A DNA stretch of 64,000 bases from Tetrastigma voinierianum (taxonomy: Eukaryota > Streptophyta > Magnoliopsida > Vitales > Vitaceae). Shown here one piece after another: positions 1-11,965 of this stretch (position 1 is its first letter; every line of letters starts with the position of its first letter). Below the pieces are notes generated by a model. It did not search any database. It saw only the letters and a program-made list of their open reading frames with translations, and was not told where the DNA came from. Made by a program: the position numbers and the translations under genes. The stretch spans positions 1,426,001-1,490,000 of the forward strand of contig JAEQBH010000651.1 in assembly GCA_016808115.1 (NCBI GenBank). The letters run 5' to 3'.

Positions 1-559
1 GCACTTGCGCACATAGGCGCATATATACACACATCACGCTTCTAGCCATCAACGCCACAGCAAAGGCTCCACGCAGCTGGGGGCGCAGGCTATGTGGGCG
101 GCATGAGACCGCCGTGCACCGAGTGGACAGTGAGATGTAGCGGCGAGGGTTCTCCGCCTTGCATACGCAGCTGGCGTAACAAAATTATATGTCGCTACGG
201 AAGCAGGTAGAGTTCTACTTATGTACCAGAAAGTCTCGACAAGGCTTTTCTATTTTTTTGAAACACGAATTGGCCCTAACATGTAAACTTAGTTAACTGC
301 TGTGGCTTGCACCCTTCATCCTTAAAAATCACAAACACATTAAAAAACAAAACAAAAGTAGGAAGCTCCCCAAACGAAAATCTGTATCGAAAAGCACCGA
401 AAAGAACGAAAATAATGCGAAGTTCAAAGGGAGTAAGGTGATCTCACAATACTTGGGTTGCCTCCCAAGAAGTCGCTATGTTTAACGTTGTTAGCTCGAC
501 ATTCTCGGAACGCATAAATATTCCAGCGGAAAATAACTGAACCTGCTGGTGACCTTCGC
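1..559 (-). other. Region downstream of E gag, no pol
   Basis: The minus strand at about 496-448 reads roughly VELTTLNIATSWEATQ, resembling a short conserved stretch I recall from the region after pol in plant Ty3/gypsy elements. The remaining 450 bases show no domain, repeat or ORF that I recognise. The jump from gag C-terminus to this segment implies that PR, RT, RH and INT were deleted or never present. Confidence 0.3.
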
Positions 560-2059
560 ACCTTACTCAGCCCCGCCCAGTGCCTCAGGATGGTGGCCCT
601 CGTACTGCTAATTCTCTTCCACTTCTCAATGTGATAACTTTAACATGTTCATTACCTTCTCATCTCAGGTTCACCTCTGAGTTACTAGGTAATGATCCAT
701 GCTGCCTCTTAGTCAACAAGGTGGCCATATGGCCTATTTGCACTTCTAGGTTTCTAATTTGGGCCCCTTGATTTTGCAGTTGGGTGGTTTGGTTCTGTAA
801 CTACTGTGCCTGATTTTGGAATGTGGCCTTTGTCTCATTCATAAACGTGCTATGGGAAGTCATCATATGAGCCAAGGCTTCTTCCAAATCCACTTTCTCA
901 GCTTACGCTTGCTCGCCATGGTGGCATACTATTCGTTTTTCCTCCCGCCACACTTTAAGGTTTCGATTATTTTGGTTACCTCTCTAACCATGGCCTTGAT
1001 TCTGATTCTAATTCTGATTCTGGTACTTGTTCTGATAGGTATTACCTCCATATTGTCCCTGTTATTGTTGATTTTGTTGATTCACATACTGTGCTTCGCT
1101 TCTACCGGCCATCCGCCTCTCGATCACAATCCATAGTATCAGGTCAGTTCCTCCAAGACTCGCAAATCTCCCCAGTGCTATTCGAATCGCATTCACTATA
1201 CCCGGCTGCTTCTATAGTCAGAGTCGCTAGTTGAACTGTGGGACATGGTTTACTAAATATCGAGAACTTCATAGCTACCCATGCAGGGCTTCTAGGTGCC
1301 TATCATCTCAAGAACATTAGAATTAGTGGTCAGATCCTCCAATATCTCATGCTTGATCTCGTAGTTTCTTTTTCATCAAGGCACCTCTCGCCGAGGCATC
1401 AATGATTGTCCTAGTCAATCGCTAAACCCTTATAAAACGTGCACTGAGATCCACCTAGTCAACCCGTGTGGGCACTCGCAGCTCATGAAATCTCCTATGC
1501 TCTGGGGCCTGAAAGTTCTCCCTCGACCGTTCCAACGTGTTAATTTCTTTCACCAACTATGCGACCTTTGCGAGTGGGAAAAATTTGGTCTGAAATTTCT
1601 GCACTAAGTCATTCCATGAGGTAATGGAACTTAAGTGGTCGGGCTAGTCAAATCAATGCTTACTGTCGCTAAGTGACGTTGGGAATAGACGCAATCTAAG
1701 AGCTTCTTCTGTTACCCCATTATACTTGACTGTGTCACAGACTTCAATAAAAATTATCAGATGTGCATTCGGATTCTCACTAGGAAACCCATGAAACTGT
1801 ATATTGTGGAGCATTTGCAGAGTTACTCATTTCAGTTCAAAGTTGTTCGCTTGAATTGGTGGTCTTCGTATAGTTGACTGAACAACTGTAGGTGGTAAGG
1901 CGAACTCCTCAAGTAAAATATGCTGATTATCAAGCTGTACAAATGATCAGGTGACTTGATCTCTATAATTCTGTCCATTATGATCCACCCGTGGTTCATT
2001 CCTTTCTTGGAACTATCCTTCATCCTCTTGATTCTACATGATTTCAAATTAGGTTGCAT
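560..2059 (-). pseudogene. Decayed gag of element E
   Basis: This would encode the capsid polyprotein of a Ty3/gypsy element. In the minus-strand frames, in order: a stretch near 1850-1740 reading PIQANNFELK then QFHGFPSENPNAHL, followed by EVCDTVKYNGV and LRLRLFP (1740-1680); the capsid motif SWNDLVQKFQTKFFPLAKVA (about 1625-1560); a TIIDASARGALM segment near 1400; a Gln/Asn-rich tract (1080-990); DLEEALAHMMTSHSTFMNET (about 890-830); QGAQIRNLEVQIGHM (about 770-730); and HVKVITLRSGREL (about 645-605). This is the usual order for Athila/Tat-type gag. Several stops and frame changes break it, so no product is expected. The coding direction is certain; exact ends are not. Confidence 0.85.
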
Positions 2060-2327
2060 GTGCTTCTCTGTGTAATCGATGTAATGTTCGTTCTGGTTCA
2101 GGATCGAATGGAAGTAATTCCCTGCGATCTTGTCTTTGCAAGCACACTAAATGCTTTCCTGAAATCACAAGTATGAAGTCGAGACCAAGTCACAACATAG
2201 ATGAAGAAAGGCACAATACCTAAAACGAAGGATAATAATAATAAAAAAAAAGTAAAAAGAACTAAATAAAATAAAATTGATCCAAAGTACAATCTATGGC
2301 ACGGTTGTCAATATCAACACTAAACTT

Positions 2328-2346
2328 CTCCCCGATAACGGCGTCA
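2328..2346 (-). other. Degenerate primer binding site of E (tRNA-Asp type)
   Basis: The minus strand reads TGACGCCGTTATCGGGGAG, two changes from the first 17 bases of the tRNA-Asp-complementary PBS TGGCGCCGTTGCCGGGG. It lies just before the gag leader and marks the end of the E 5' LTR at about 2350. Confidence 0.75.
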
Positions 2347-2349
2347 AAA

Positions 2350-2715
2350 ACTTTACAGGCTGAAAGTGAGCATGTAAAAGTTGGTAAAAATGCAGGCTTG
2401 TGCGCGCAAGTATACGTGTCGAGTTCACGCAGTGTAGTGACTAGTCAAGTGTTGTTCCCACGAAGAGAAGTGTGCTAAGTACCGATTTAGTGACCTGCAT
2501 ATTTGGATCCTTGCAAATAATTATGAATAAATTAACTAAATTAAAGAAAGCCTAATATTAAAATTTCGATTTAAGGTAATGATAAGAAAACCTAGGGTTT
2601 TGCCTTCACCTACCACACTTGATGGATTTTAACCTAGATAGCGCATTTATTTAATATATCATATGATTTATATTAACTGGTTGATCGTGTCTACAAGATA
2701 TTCTCTCTCGAGATA
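2350..2715 (-). repeat. E 5' LTR, inner part
   Basis: Minus-strand LTR sequence next to the PBS. It contains the CAAGTATACGTGTCGAG-like stretch (about 2408-2424) that I recall near the 3' end of many plant Tat/Athila LTRs. It ends at the AGATA target site where element D inserted and resumes at 9982. Confidence 0.55.
2711..2715. repeat. TSD of D, left copy (AGATA)
   Basis: Matches AGATA at 9982-9986 and directly abuts the LTR terminal CA/TG. Confidence 0.9.
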
Positions 2716-4131
2716 TGATTCGTGCCACAGTAGGGCTATAGGAATCAACAAAATTTGTATCCTAGGTGTCCCATCGCAGCGAGGCTACCGCTAAAGATAA
2801 AGGGTTTAGGCCTAACACACGGCTTTCTTCTTTAAAATTGCAGGTTGCAGCTGAAAGTTGAAAATGGTATTTCTTTGATTTTAAGGTTTTGTTCAAAAAT
2901 GCTGAGTCGGGATGGTTGTAAATCGCAAATAAATTAAAGAAAAAATTTAGAAAAGAAGACTCCTTTGAAGTCTGGGTCACCTGGATTGGATTTTTAAGGT
3001 GTATTCATGCCCTCGGGTTTGTTTCTCAAGGTCAGGGGTAATGACCTATAGTCTTTCCCAAACCTGACCTTTTGACGGCACTAAACCTAAACCCTAAATT
3101 ACTCCCTCGTGAGATATGGCATTCATTGATATCCAAGTCCCTTTACAAGCAGCATATGTGGCCTCAAAGAGGCAACCTACGACAACTACTGTGAGATTAA
3201 CTAAGTGGATGACAAGGGATCTTAAGATTACATCCACTGTAACCACAAAGCTTGCCAAATACACATCAAGCGAGGCTGATCTAGGGAGGTTTCAACCTGG
3301 GTGAGATACATGGAGCTTAAATGCTCATAAATGCAGTGTGATAAATGAGAGGGCATGAAAACTTACCTCTAAACCTCCACCAGTGACCCTCCCCTTCAAG
3401 GAAAGGGGGCTTAGCCAAGCATCCCTTGAGTTGTCATCCTCAAGGGGTGTGTTTGGCAGCCGAGAAAATGAGAGAAAGAAGAGAGAGAAGAGAGCAAAAC
3501 CCGCAACTCAAACAAAAACTGGCACAAAGCCAACAAAATAAAGTTAGTTACAAGTTATAAGGTGGCTTATATAGCCAACCCAAATGTGTGAAATACCAAA
3601 ATGCCTTCCAAAATATAATATTACAATAAGGACAAAATGGTAATTAATCAAAACGTGGTCGCTTGGGATCAAGTATACCAAAACATTGTGGGTCGAGATT
3701 TCTATGCGCAAGAAATTCTTGGGCCTTAGCTTGTGGCTCCCAATTCCTCGCTAGGGATTTAAATTTCGTTATGCTTGTTAATTAATCCCAAATGGGGCCG
3801 CAATCATAGCGAAAAATCCCGGGATTGCTTCGCTTCGCTTTGCTCACTCCGCATCCTCTCTACACTTCTTATTCATCACTTTGCCTTCAATTCTTCACCG
3901 AATTCGATATTTCATCGCCTACGGTGAAATCATCGAGATTCGAAATCAACACCAATACAGCTGCTTGTTGATTGAAGTTCTCAAAAACCTGCAAACTATC
4001 CAAAACAATCTCAAAACAAATCAAAACACTAAGTGGACATGCACATGACACTGGCTTAATTGATATGATTAGTGCGCAAAGCACTCAAAACCTATCTTAA
4101 AGGATCTCAAATAAGCACTTCGCACTAATCA
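2716..4131 (-). repeat. D 3' LTR
   Basis: 1416 bp, homologous along its length to 8324-9981 but about 240 bp shorter. Much of the missing sequence is the AGCGAAATTT-rich palindrome cluster of U3 (5' copy about 9280-9660, 3' copy about 3690-3840). The TATA-like box in minus orientation is in GGCTATATAAGCC (about 3574-3562), followed by the CT-rich leader typical of the family (about 3500-3460). Confidence 0.9.
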
Positions 4132-4143
4132 CACCCCCCAACC
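4132..4143 (-). other. Polypurine tract of D
   Basis: The minus strand reads GGTTGGGGGGTG directly before the LTR start TGATTAG. A, B and I have nearly the same sequence at the same position. Confidence 0.85.
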
Positions 4144-5577
4144 GACACGTTGCTAGTCCCTTAGCAAAGTTAAAACAAAAATGGGATGCATACTGTGCTT
4201 TTACAAAAAGTGTATTTGGGTCAAAAAGTGTATGTACGGATTAACTTTACCTTTAGCATGAATAATTTACACCCTGTATGAAAACCGACATGAGAGAACA
4301 AAAACCATATAAGAACAAGTTTTAGGGCAATGCCAATTTCAAGGAAATCAACCTGAATTTCCACCAAAATCTAATTTGCCTTGTTGCAACTGGGATTGAA
4401 CTAATAAATTGCAATGCTATTCCTCCCCCCCAACCTAGCTACTGCCATGGCCTTAAACTGTTGACCAACCTAAATAGGGCTAGGTACGCTCTTATTTCTT
4501 CCTTGATTGCAATGTAGGGTGCAATGCCAAAAACTCGACTTCACCAAAGTCCGTGTAACGGGGGTCCACCGATGACTCCCAACCAAATAAGGTTTAGGGC
4601 ATCAAGCCAAAAGGATCACTTGACCACAAACTCGCTGTGCTTCACCTGACCCGAATGACTTCGAGAATTAAGCACCGCAACACGCTTAAACTCTACCTTA
4701 TCCACCGTGTAACGAACACTAAGTCGATGACTCGACCAATTAAGGTTTAGGGCATCTGCTTTAAAGGCTTTCGCTTATATACCCTGACTGTTCACTTAAG
4801 GCAAAAGCGTCATGGCTTTTATTTTTCTTTTTCTTCTTTTCTTTTTGGAAGACATCATTGGTCTTCATTCATGGGTAACACAAACCTATTATGGGTCGTC
4901 AACAAATTTAAGGCCGGCTTTGCAAAGTGGAAAGAGGTGTATAGCTTCTCAACCTATTGGTACAATCTGGTGTGCAGTGTGTGAATTAGCTCAAGGGGGA
5001 ATGTTCAAGGTTGAACATGCTGAAACTTCAATTGACCAAAAACTAAATCATGCATGGAATTGTCCTATCATTAAGGTAACATACAGGGTTTCAATTTTTC
5101 AATTAAAGGCAATTCAATTGTTCAATTAAAGGCAAAAGTAGATACACAAAGTGGAGACACAAAAGTGATTTGCAAAAGTGTAGAAAAATGTAGCTGCATG
5201 GTATATTTCTATGTCAGGATATTTCACAAAATTATCAGCTTTTTCAAAAAGAAACTGTGTGGTACCTCCAATAGAAGATGAAACGAACGGCTTGGAACTG
5301 TGTGGAGGAATGGCATGGCTGAACAAAGGCACCCGCATCGCACCGCAATGCAGAGGAAAATGAGATTTTTCCCGCACCGCAACTCCCGCAACATTTCAAA
5401 ACAAAATCAGGATAAGATAAGCTTGAATGCGAAAATATTTGAAAGAAAATAGGTAAAAGTAGTGGCACCACTAAAAACCCAAATTGAGACTTAAAATAAT
5501 ATAAAGTAAAAATTTCAACAAAATTTGGAGGGTCTCCGTGTTCCCAGAACTACTCCCGCTTGTGTAGCCATTAGATC
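4144..5577 (-). other. D 3' untranslated region
   Basis: Non-coding region after gag-protease. It holds the minus-strand purine-rich (GAAAAG) tract at about 4850-4815 and two copies of a block around GGGAGTCATCG (about 4740-4710 and 4590-4570), both conserved in A, B and I. Where A and B carry the MVRTR-type ORF, D has only a few hundred bases (about 5577-5240) with short GC-rich patches. Short open frames here are not considered genes. Confidence 0.7.
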
Positions 5578-7980
5578 TCAAGGAGGGTCGGAGGGCTCCT
5601 CCGCATGCGGTGGTGTGTCGCTGCGGTGCCTTCATGCTCGACTCCATTGTTTTGGGCAATGCGGTCTCTAGTGTGATGGGGTGGCGTGCGGGAGAATGGT
5701 GGATTCTACATTAGCGCTTCATTGTTCTCCATCAATTCTTCCTATTGTTTGTTAATATCATGCCTTCCTACCCGTGTACCACTCAGGCAAACTTCATCAG
5801 ATTTGCTCCCTCATCCTCGGTAGTTTTGCTTGTTGCTCAAGTGGAAAATGTTGAGCTCAGTGTCATGTTGCCAAATGTGAGCTGCATGACCCCATTCCGG
5901 CAATTGATAATGGCATTTGATGTGGCCAGAAATGGCCTTCCCAATATAATGGGCACTTGATTAGTGCCCCCTGCCTCCGATTCTGTGTCGAGAACCACGA
6001 AATCCACCGGATAGTAGAACTTATCTACTTTTACCAACACATCCTCCCTCCTTTTTGTATTTCCTTTGAGCGATCGGTAGGAAATATAGGGTGATGTTGG
6101 TTGGTTTCGAAGCTCTCCCCGAGCCCTAATTTGCCTATACATTGGTATGGCGATGAGTTGACAACACAGCACCAAGTCTAATAGTGCTTTGTCAGTAGGT
6201 TCCTCAATGTGCTTGAGATAGTTGGGGTGGGTCCACGGATCCTTGTATTTCACCATTGTCTTGCATTGGATGATGGAGCTAACTTGTTCGGTTAAAGAAT
6301 GCTTTTTTCAATGCTTGACCCTTTTTGATTGTACAGAGATCTTTCCAAACTTTGCATAAGTAGGGACTTGTTTGATGATGTCCAAAAGGGGTATGTTGAC
6401 CTTCACCTGCCTTAGGACTTCTAGGATGCCTACCTGGCTGGAATGTCTTCTTCTTACTTCTTAGTGTGGGGAAATGGAGGTGGCGTGCAGTGCTTCATTG
6501 AGTCCTCCTTCAAGAAAATGTGTTCTGGCTCCAATTCTTCCCCTTTTATGGTTTCCTCAACAGGCTTGGGCATTGGCTGATCAACCTCTTTTCCACTTCT
6601 TAAGGTAATGACAGCTTTGACTTCATCCATTTTTGGGGGAGGTTCATTGGAATAGCTCGGTTCATAGGCGCCCTTGGATTTGGCGATTGGCTAGAAGGGA
6701 ACCTCCTGCCTCTTGCCTAGCTGGCGATTTCTATTTGCTTGTTATGGATGCTGCAGGATTGTCAATTCTTCGGTTAATTTTACTTTCAACCCATCTATTC
6801 TCTTGTTCAGGAGCTTTCTACATTTCAATTTTTTTGTTCAAGCGAGCATTGATGCCTTTTTGCTCCTCAAAATTTCCCACCACTTTGTTTCCGATTCAAA
6901 ATGGTAACGCTCAACGGAGGGTGGGTCAACTGGCCCCGATCTTTGTACGAGGAGGTTGAGTTTCTAGGAAGGGTTGGGGTGACTCCTCCTAATTGGGGTT
7001 GGCAAGGTGTTGCCATATGGAGCATTTGTTTTGCGGCTTGTTTTGGCACACCACATTTGCATCCTCCCGGGGTGGGGGTTTTGGACGTGGTTCTCCTGGG
7101 TGGTCATTGAATTTGGCGATTGAAGCAGGTTTTGACTGTGCATGGCTTTCGATCCTTTGCACACCTCATATGGACCCTTTTTCTTTCTAATTCCTCCAAT
7201 CTTCTAGCCAAGGTAGATACCTTAGCTTTCCAGCTCCATATATTCGGAGGGAGCATACATGCCTCCACTTTAGTTCAGCGGTGGCTTGAATCTATTGCTT
7301 CCACTTGGGTTTTGGCTCATCCCAACCCTTGGAGGTCCTCGGCCACATAATTGAGGGAAGTCCATTACTCATCGGAGATTTTTACTCAAGAAATCTCCTC
7401 ACATAGTTTCCAATAATTGTTTCATGGAAGGGACATTCCATCATAAAATAGTTCACCGACATCCATGTATCAAATCGTATTGGGCATGCCTTGATAGTCT
7501 TATAAATCTCTCGGCTGCTTGGTAGAACCTCTCACCATCATGAGCTGCAAATGTGTAAATTTGCCTCTTCAAGTTGTTTGTCTTGCGAGCACTGAAGAAT
7601 TTTTTTAGAAACTCTGCCTGCAACTCTCCCCAATTATTTATGGTTCTTGGCCTTAATGCATTTAGCCAAATTTTTGCCTTGTCCTTTGAGGGTCAATGAA
7701 AGCTTTCAACGAGGAGCTCCATGTCCGCTGCACCTTCTTTGAAAGTGGTGCATACTTCCTCAAAATCCCGGATGTGTGTGTATGGATTTTCGTTCTCCAT
7801 ACCATGAAAAGTTGGGAGTAGGGAGCAGGATAAGGTCTCATTGCTACATCCCTACGACAAAGGGGATAATGCATGAGGTGCACTTACCCTGGGTAGGTGT
7901 ATGTGATCCCTCATGGATCGATATGCATTGGGCTCCCTAAGCACCTGCTGGCTTTGCTGTTCCTCCTGTGGAGGATCCAT
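5578..7980 (-). pseudogene. Decayed gag-protease of element D
   Basis: Capsid plus aspartic protease polyprotein of an Athila/Tat-type element. The start was chosen at the minus-strand ATG at 7980 (MDPP...), equivalent to the MDP starts in A and B. Near 7860-7740 the frames read MRPYPAPYSQLF, then HGMENEN and THIRDFEEVCTTF. The protease part is one open stretch at 6256-5837 with KALLDLV (the active-site region, in which the family LLDLGAS has decayed), then EDVLVKVDKFYYPVDFVVLD, VPIILGRPFLAT and SNAIINCRNGVMQLTFGNMT. The chain ends near 5578 after a Leu-rich LLLLDPP-like stretch, as in A and B. No RT follows. Several stops separate the segments. Confidence 0.88.
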
Positions 7981-8280
7981 TTAAGCACTGTGAGGATCAA
8001 TTTTGAAGCCATTCTGTGCGTGATCACCTCTCAAGCTTTACTGCTTGGTGTTCCTATCCTATTTGCATATTTGCCTCTTGCACACTTCACAATCAACAGG
8101 AAAACAACAAAAACAAAACTAACAAAAGGGTTAAGGTTAGCTAAAATTAAAGCAAAGAAAAACTGAATGTACTAGAAAAAATTAAAATCCCCTGCAATGA
8201 AGCTATGATGGGAAAAAAAATGATAAAATCGAGGGAATGAAGATTTTACCAAAACTTGTGATATGAATCACAAGTTCAGC

Positions 8281-8323
8281 AACTTCTTATCTCACTAGGG
8301 CACCATCGACAGCAGTATGCATT
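8281..8323 (-). other. Remnant PBS and leader of D
   Basis: Directly inside the 5' LTR (ends at 8324) the minus strand reads a scrambled relative of the PBS seen in A and B, retaining the downstream GATGGTGCC. Too changed to name the tRNA from D alone. Confidence 0.5.
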
Positions 8324-9981
8324 TGATTCGATTACTTACGGTAAGGCTATAGGAATCAACAAAATTTGTATCCTAGGTGTCCCCTGCCGTGGCGAGGCTG
8401 CTGCGATATAAGTAATTAGGGATTCGAACAGGGGATGGGTTTTTGCCCCGATGAAATGAGAGATGCGGTTGAGTTGAAAATGGTATTTCTCTTTGGATTT
8501 TAAGGTTTGTTCAAAAAGCATTAGGTTGGATGGTTGTAAGCTGCAAATAAATTAAAAGAAAATTTAGAAAAGACTCCTTGAAGTCTTGGAGTCCTTCAGG
8601 ATTGGATCTTTAGGTGTATTCGTACTTTCGGGTTTTTGTTTCCTCGCCGTTGGGGATAATGACCTATAGTCTTTTCCCAAACCCCGGACGGTTGGCACTA
8701 AGAGCCTAAGCCCTAAATTACTCCCTCATGAGATATGGAATTCAATGAGCATTCAAGTCCCTTACGGTGTGCATAAGGCCTCGAAGAGTGACCTACGACG
8801 ACTAATGGGAGGCGACTAAGTGGATGACGGTGGATCTAGATTAAGCATCCCTTTGTAACCACAAAAGCTTGCCAAATACACATTAGGCGGCATTTGGATC
8901 TAGGAGGTTTCAACCTGGGTGAGATACGAGGAGCTTAAATGCTCATAAATGCGGTGTGATAAATGAGAGGGGCATGGCACCTCTAAGCCTCATGGAGTGA
9001 CCCTCCTTTGAGAAGGGGGCTTAGCAACATCCTTGAGTTGTCATCTGAGGGTGTGTTTGGCCGAAAATGAGAGAAGAAAGAGAGGCAAGCAACCTCGAAC
9101 AAAAGGCTAGCGGTAGCTTATTGAAAATGAGATTAGGGTTACAAAGTTATAAGGTGGCTTATATAGCCAACCCAAATGTGTGAAATACCAAAAATGCCTA
9201 AAATATAATATTACAATAAGGACAAAATGGTAATTAATCAAAACGTGGTCGTTTGGGATCAAGTATACCAAAAACACAGGGGCTGAGATTTCGCTATGCA
9301 GGAAATTTCGCTAGCATAGCGAAATTTCGTAACTAGTGAGAAATTCAGCATTGCTAGCAAAATTTCATTTTAGGCTAATTTGGCTAACCTAATGAATTCT
9401 GAAGATAGCGAAAATGGGAGATTTTGCTTCCAGCAACAGGTAATTTCACCCAACTGAAACATTTGTGAATAAGCGAGTGGAAAAAATTTAACTGAGCAGT
9501 AAGAGATTTCTCTAGGTAGCGAGAATTTCTTTAACTTTAAGCGAAAAATTCCCAATTTAAGCTAGGATTGTGAAATTTAGCGCTATGATTGCGAGGAAAT
9601 TTTCGCAATCCCAGCAATTTCGCAATCTTAGCGAAAAATCACAGGATTGCTCACAGCTTCTTTTGTTTTGCTCACTTTTGCATCCTCTCTTGCACTTCTT
9701 ATTCATGTCACTTTGCTTAGTCGATTATTCGAATCTTGATATTTCATCGCCTCGGCTAGGTGGAAATGATCGATTCACCATAATCAACACCAATAAGCCA
9801 AGCTTCTTGATTGAAGTTCTCAAAAACCTGCAAAACTATCCAAAACAATCTCGAAAACAAATCAAAAACACTAAGTGGACATGCACATGACAATTGGCTT
9901 AATTGATATGATTAGTGCGCAAAAAGCACTCAAAACCTATCTTAAATAGGACTCAAAATAGCACTTTTTGGGCACTAATCA
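8324..9981 (-). repeat. D 5' LTR
   Basis: 1658 bp, TG...CA ends. U3 (higher coordinates) carries many AGCGAAATTT / AAATTTCGCT copies between about 9280 and 9660. The TATA-like box is at about 9168-9156 in GGCTATATAAGCC, followed by the leader with the ACTCAAGG region. LTR length fits A and B. Confidence 0.92.
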
Positions 9982-9986
9982 AGATA
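9982..9986. repeat. TSD of D, right copy (AGATA)
   Basis: Identical to 2711-2715. E LTR sequence resumes immediately after it. Confidence 0.9.
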
Positions 9987-10800
9987 TAACTGCCTATCTC
10001 GCTAGTGGGGTGTATTGCATCTCTGCTTCGACCCCTTGGCTGCGAGATGCTTGAATGTGCAAACCCAGCGCGACAATCGAATGATGATATATTCATATTC
10101 CCCGATCACCATGTCGCTGGCCCATGTCCTCTACTAGTCGTCATCTCTCGATACCGCACTCCTAGCATTAAGATGCCACACCGCCAAAGAATGACATGTG
10201 ATTAAATTCTGTGGAGGTGAAACAACAAACCATAGAAATCATATCGATATACAAAATAAACCAGAATTGTTATTAATCCATAATGGTACTCCGCTAGGCC
10301 GACAAAACCCTAGAGAGAAAAAAGCTTAGTTCATAGTGATTTTCATTACAAACCCAAAGATTTGTTAACAACAATAGAAAGAAATAAAAGAATCCGCTCA
10401 CCAATCTCTCCTATCCATCTCTCATTCTTTCATTCTACTCAATCCCATTTTTAAGCTCCATAGAAATCGCCTCCTTTTTATGACCTTAATCTGTCCAAAA
10501 TCATCCTTAGAGCTCCTGCCTTGGGAATCTGAGACCTGCCACGTCATAAGAAGAAGCCCTTTTTCACACAAACACTCCGAGGTAATCGAATCCTGGCCAG
10601 TTCATCATGAAGATAGCTCCCCTTCACCGTCGTGTCGCTACGCCTAGCATGGTCGCCTCCCCGTTAGCAGATCAGAGACAATCACCTAAGTGCACTTGCT
10701 TCTTTCTCTGCTTCTGTCTGTTTATTGCGCAAGCCTCCTTTATCCCGATATCAACATGTCCCACAAAAACATTATACATGGGGATTAGTGCACATTAGCG
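9982..10800 (-). repeat. E 5' LTR, outer part
   Basis: Continues the E LTR after the D insertion. Minus-strand reading includes a long transcribed-looking leader with TCTCTCTAGGGTTTTG near 10320-10300 and a TTTTATTTC stretch near 10395. The outer boundary is not marked by a second LTR copy or a TSD and is estimated. Confidence 0.4.
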
Positions 10801-10889
10801 GCTATGAATGTGAACCATGCAAATTGAGCTATAAAAACACGTAGAAATTATACTGGAACGCATGCATGATTAAGTTCGATCAAGGGTTA
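10801..10889. other. Unassigned junction between E and F
   Basis: No ORF, repeat or LTR end could be placed here. Confidence 0.3.
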
Positions 10890-10929
10890 AAGGTAAATCC
10901 CAGACAAAGATCACTCAACTCGTGATGTC

Positions 10930-11965
10930 AAACCCTGCTTATCCAATACAAACAAGCTACTCATCACTAACAACTCAAATTTAGGTGTCATGAAAGGCAA
11001 AAGGTCACTAGACAACTGCTATTCATTAATTTCTTTCAAAAATCTCCAAGACCACCCTCGACAAATAATCTCGCATCTATGATCAAAGACTAGGCCACAT
11101 AAGTCCTAGAAGCCTAAATGAAACCATAACATCATATACAGTTTTGGGAATTCCAAAAATGCGAGCTAACCATGGAAAAATATGTGACTCATGTCAATTG
11201 AGAAAGTTGGTCTGAATGCTCCACAAGGTGATACAACATATGAGCACCACAAGGATTCTTCTAACTCAGGTTTAATATGATCCAGGTCCCGGCGCACTAA
11301 AGTCTTTGGTAAAAGGTATGATTTGTTTATGCCGAGGCGTTTTTCTAGATATTCATGGATTATGATTTTCAAAGAAAATCGCACTTTGATTACTATGAAG
11401 CTTCTTACTTTTGTAAGACCATGTTTTCCTGAAGCAACCCCACCATAAGAAGCGTTGATGTGAATCGAAGATCTATGGGAATGAATTCCTGAACTCCACC
11501 TCGACAACTCAACAACATATGACATAATATTATACTTTACCCCATGACTCTCACATAAATGGAACAGTGGAACAAAAGAAAACCTACACAAAATGGCACA
11601 AGATGCTTTAAAGCCATGGACATGTCCTAATACAAAGCTCGGGGATGAAGCACCAAATACAACATGCTACATTTAAAACCAAATGTACCTTAGATCAAGA
11701 GCCACCATGACACCGTATGAAATATGGAGAGGTAGGAAGCCTAACCTGAAGCATCTACATGAATTTGGTAGCACCAAAGGAATGTGACATTGAGCGTACA
11801 CTCCATACACTCAGAGACGATGCCTCAGAGGACTATGCAACATCAAGGAAAGTTCCAACCATGACCGAGAAGATGCCTTACCATTTGCTAAATCACTCTC
11901 CCAACTTGTAGATCCTACTGCAAACTCTGTGGGGTCCAATCGAGATGCATCCAAACAAGTTAAAA
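10930..11965 (+). pseudogene. Copia GAG-pre-integrase and integrase region (F)
   Basis: The integrase inserts copia cDNA into the genome. Plus-strand frames read GVMKGKRSLDNCYSLISF (about 10985-11038), a zinc-finger remnant ending CDSCQLRKLV (about 11190-11220), FSRYSWIMIFKE (about 11340-11375), MEQWNKRK- and KMAQDALK-like segments for the conserved QQNGVVERKNR region (about 11560-11620), NTTCYI (about 11660) and TMTPYEIWRGRKPNLKHLHEFGST (about 11706-11780, here in two overlapping pieces). Stops and frame changes occur throughout. A 141-codon minus-strand open frame at 11166-11591 is the shadow of this region. Confidence 0.8.

Larger units (their letters stand above)
2716..9981 (-). mobile_element. 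Element D: non-autonomous Athila/Tat-like LTR retrotransposon, gag-protease only
   Basis: A complete element on the minus strand. LTRs lie at 8324-9981 (5') and 2716-4131 (3'), both with the TGATTAGTGC...CGAATCA ends shared with A and B. The 5-bp duplication AGATA occurs at 2711-2715 and 9982-9986. The internal region is only 4192 bp: gag-protease, a short AT-rich stretch and a long 3' untranslated region. RT, RNase H, integrase and the MVRTR-type ORF of A and B are missing. D sits inside the 5' LTR of E, so it is younger than E. Confidence 0.95.
1..10800 (-). mobile_element. Element E: Athila-like Ty3/gypsy relic, pol absent, interrupted by element D
   Basis: Read on the minus strand: a split 5' LTR (roughly 10800-9982 and 2715-2350), a degenerate tRNA-Asp primer site at 2346-2328, then a gag relic from 2059 down to about 560. 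No reverse transcriptase or integrase similarity follows; the reading jumps to a short segment that resembles sequence usually found downstream of pol. The 3' LTR was not recognised and may lie before base 1. The outer 5' LTR edge near 10800 is an estimate, because no second LTR copy is available for comparison. Lineage assignment rests on the PBS type and the gag. Confidence 0.6.

Noticed and set aside
1..420. 3' LTR of element E
   Set aside because: No similarity to the E 5' LTR parts at 2350-2715 or 9982-10800 could be seen.
11166..11591. 141-codon minus-strand frame
   Set aside because: Antisense to the copia integrase relic, whose motifs are read on the plus strand.
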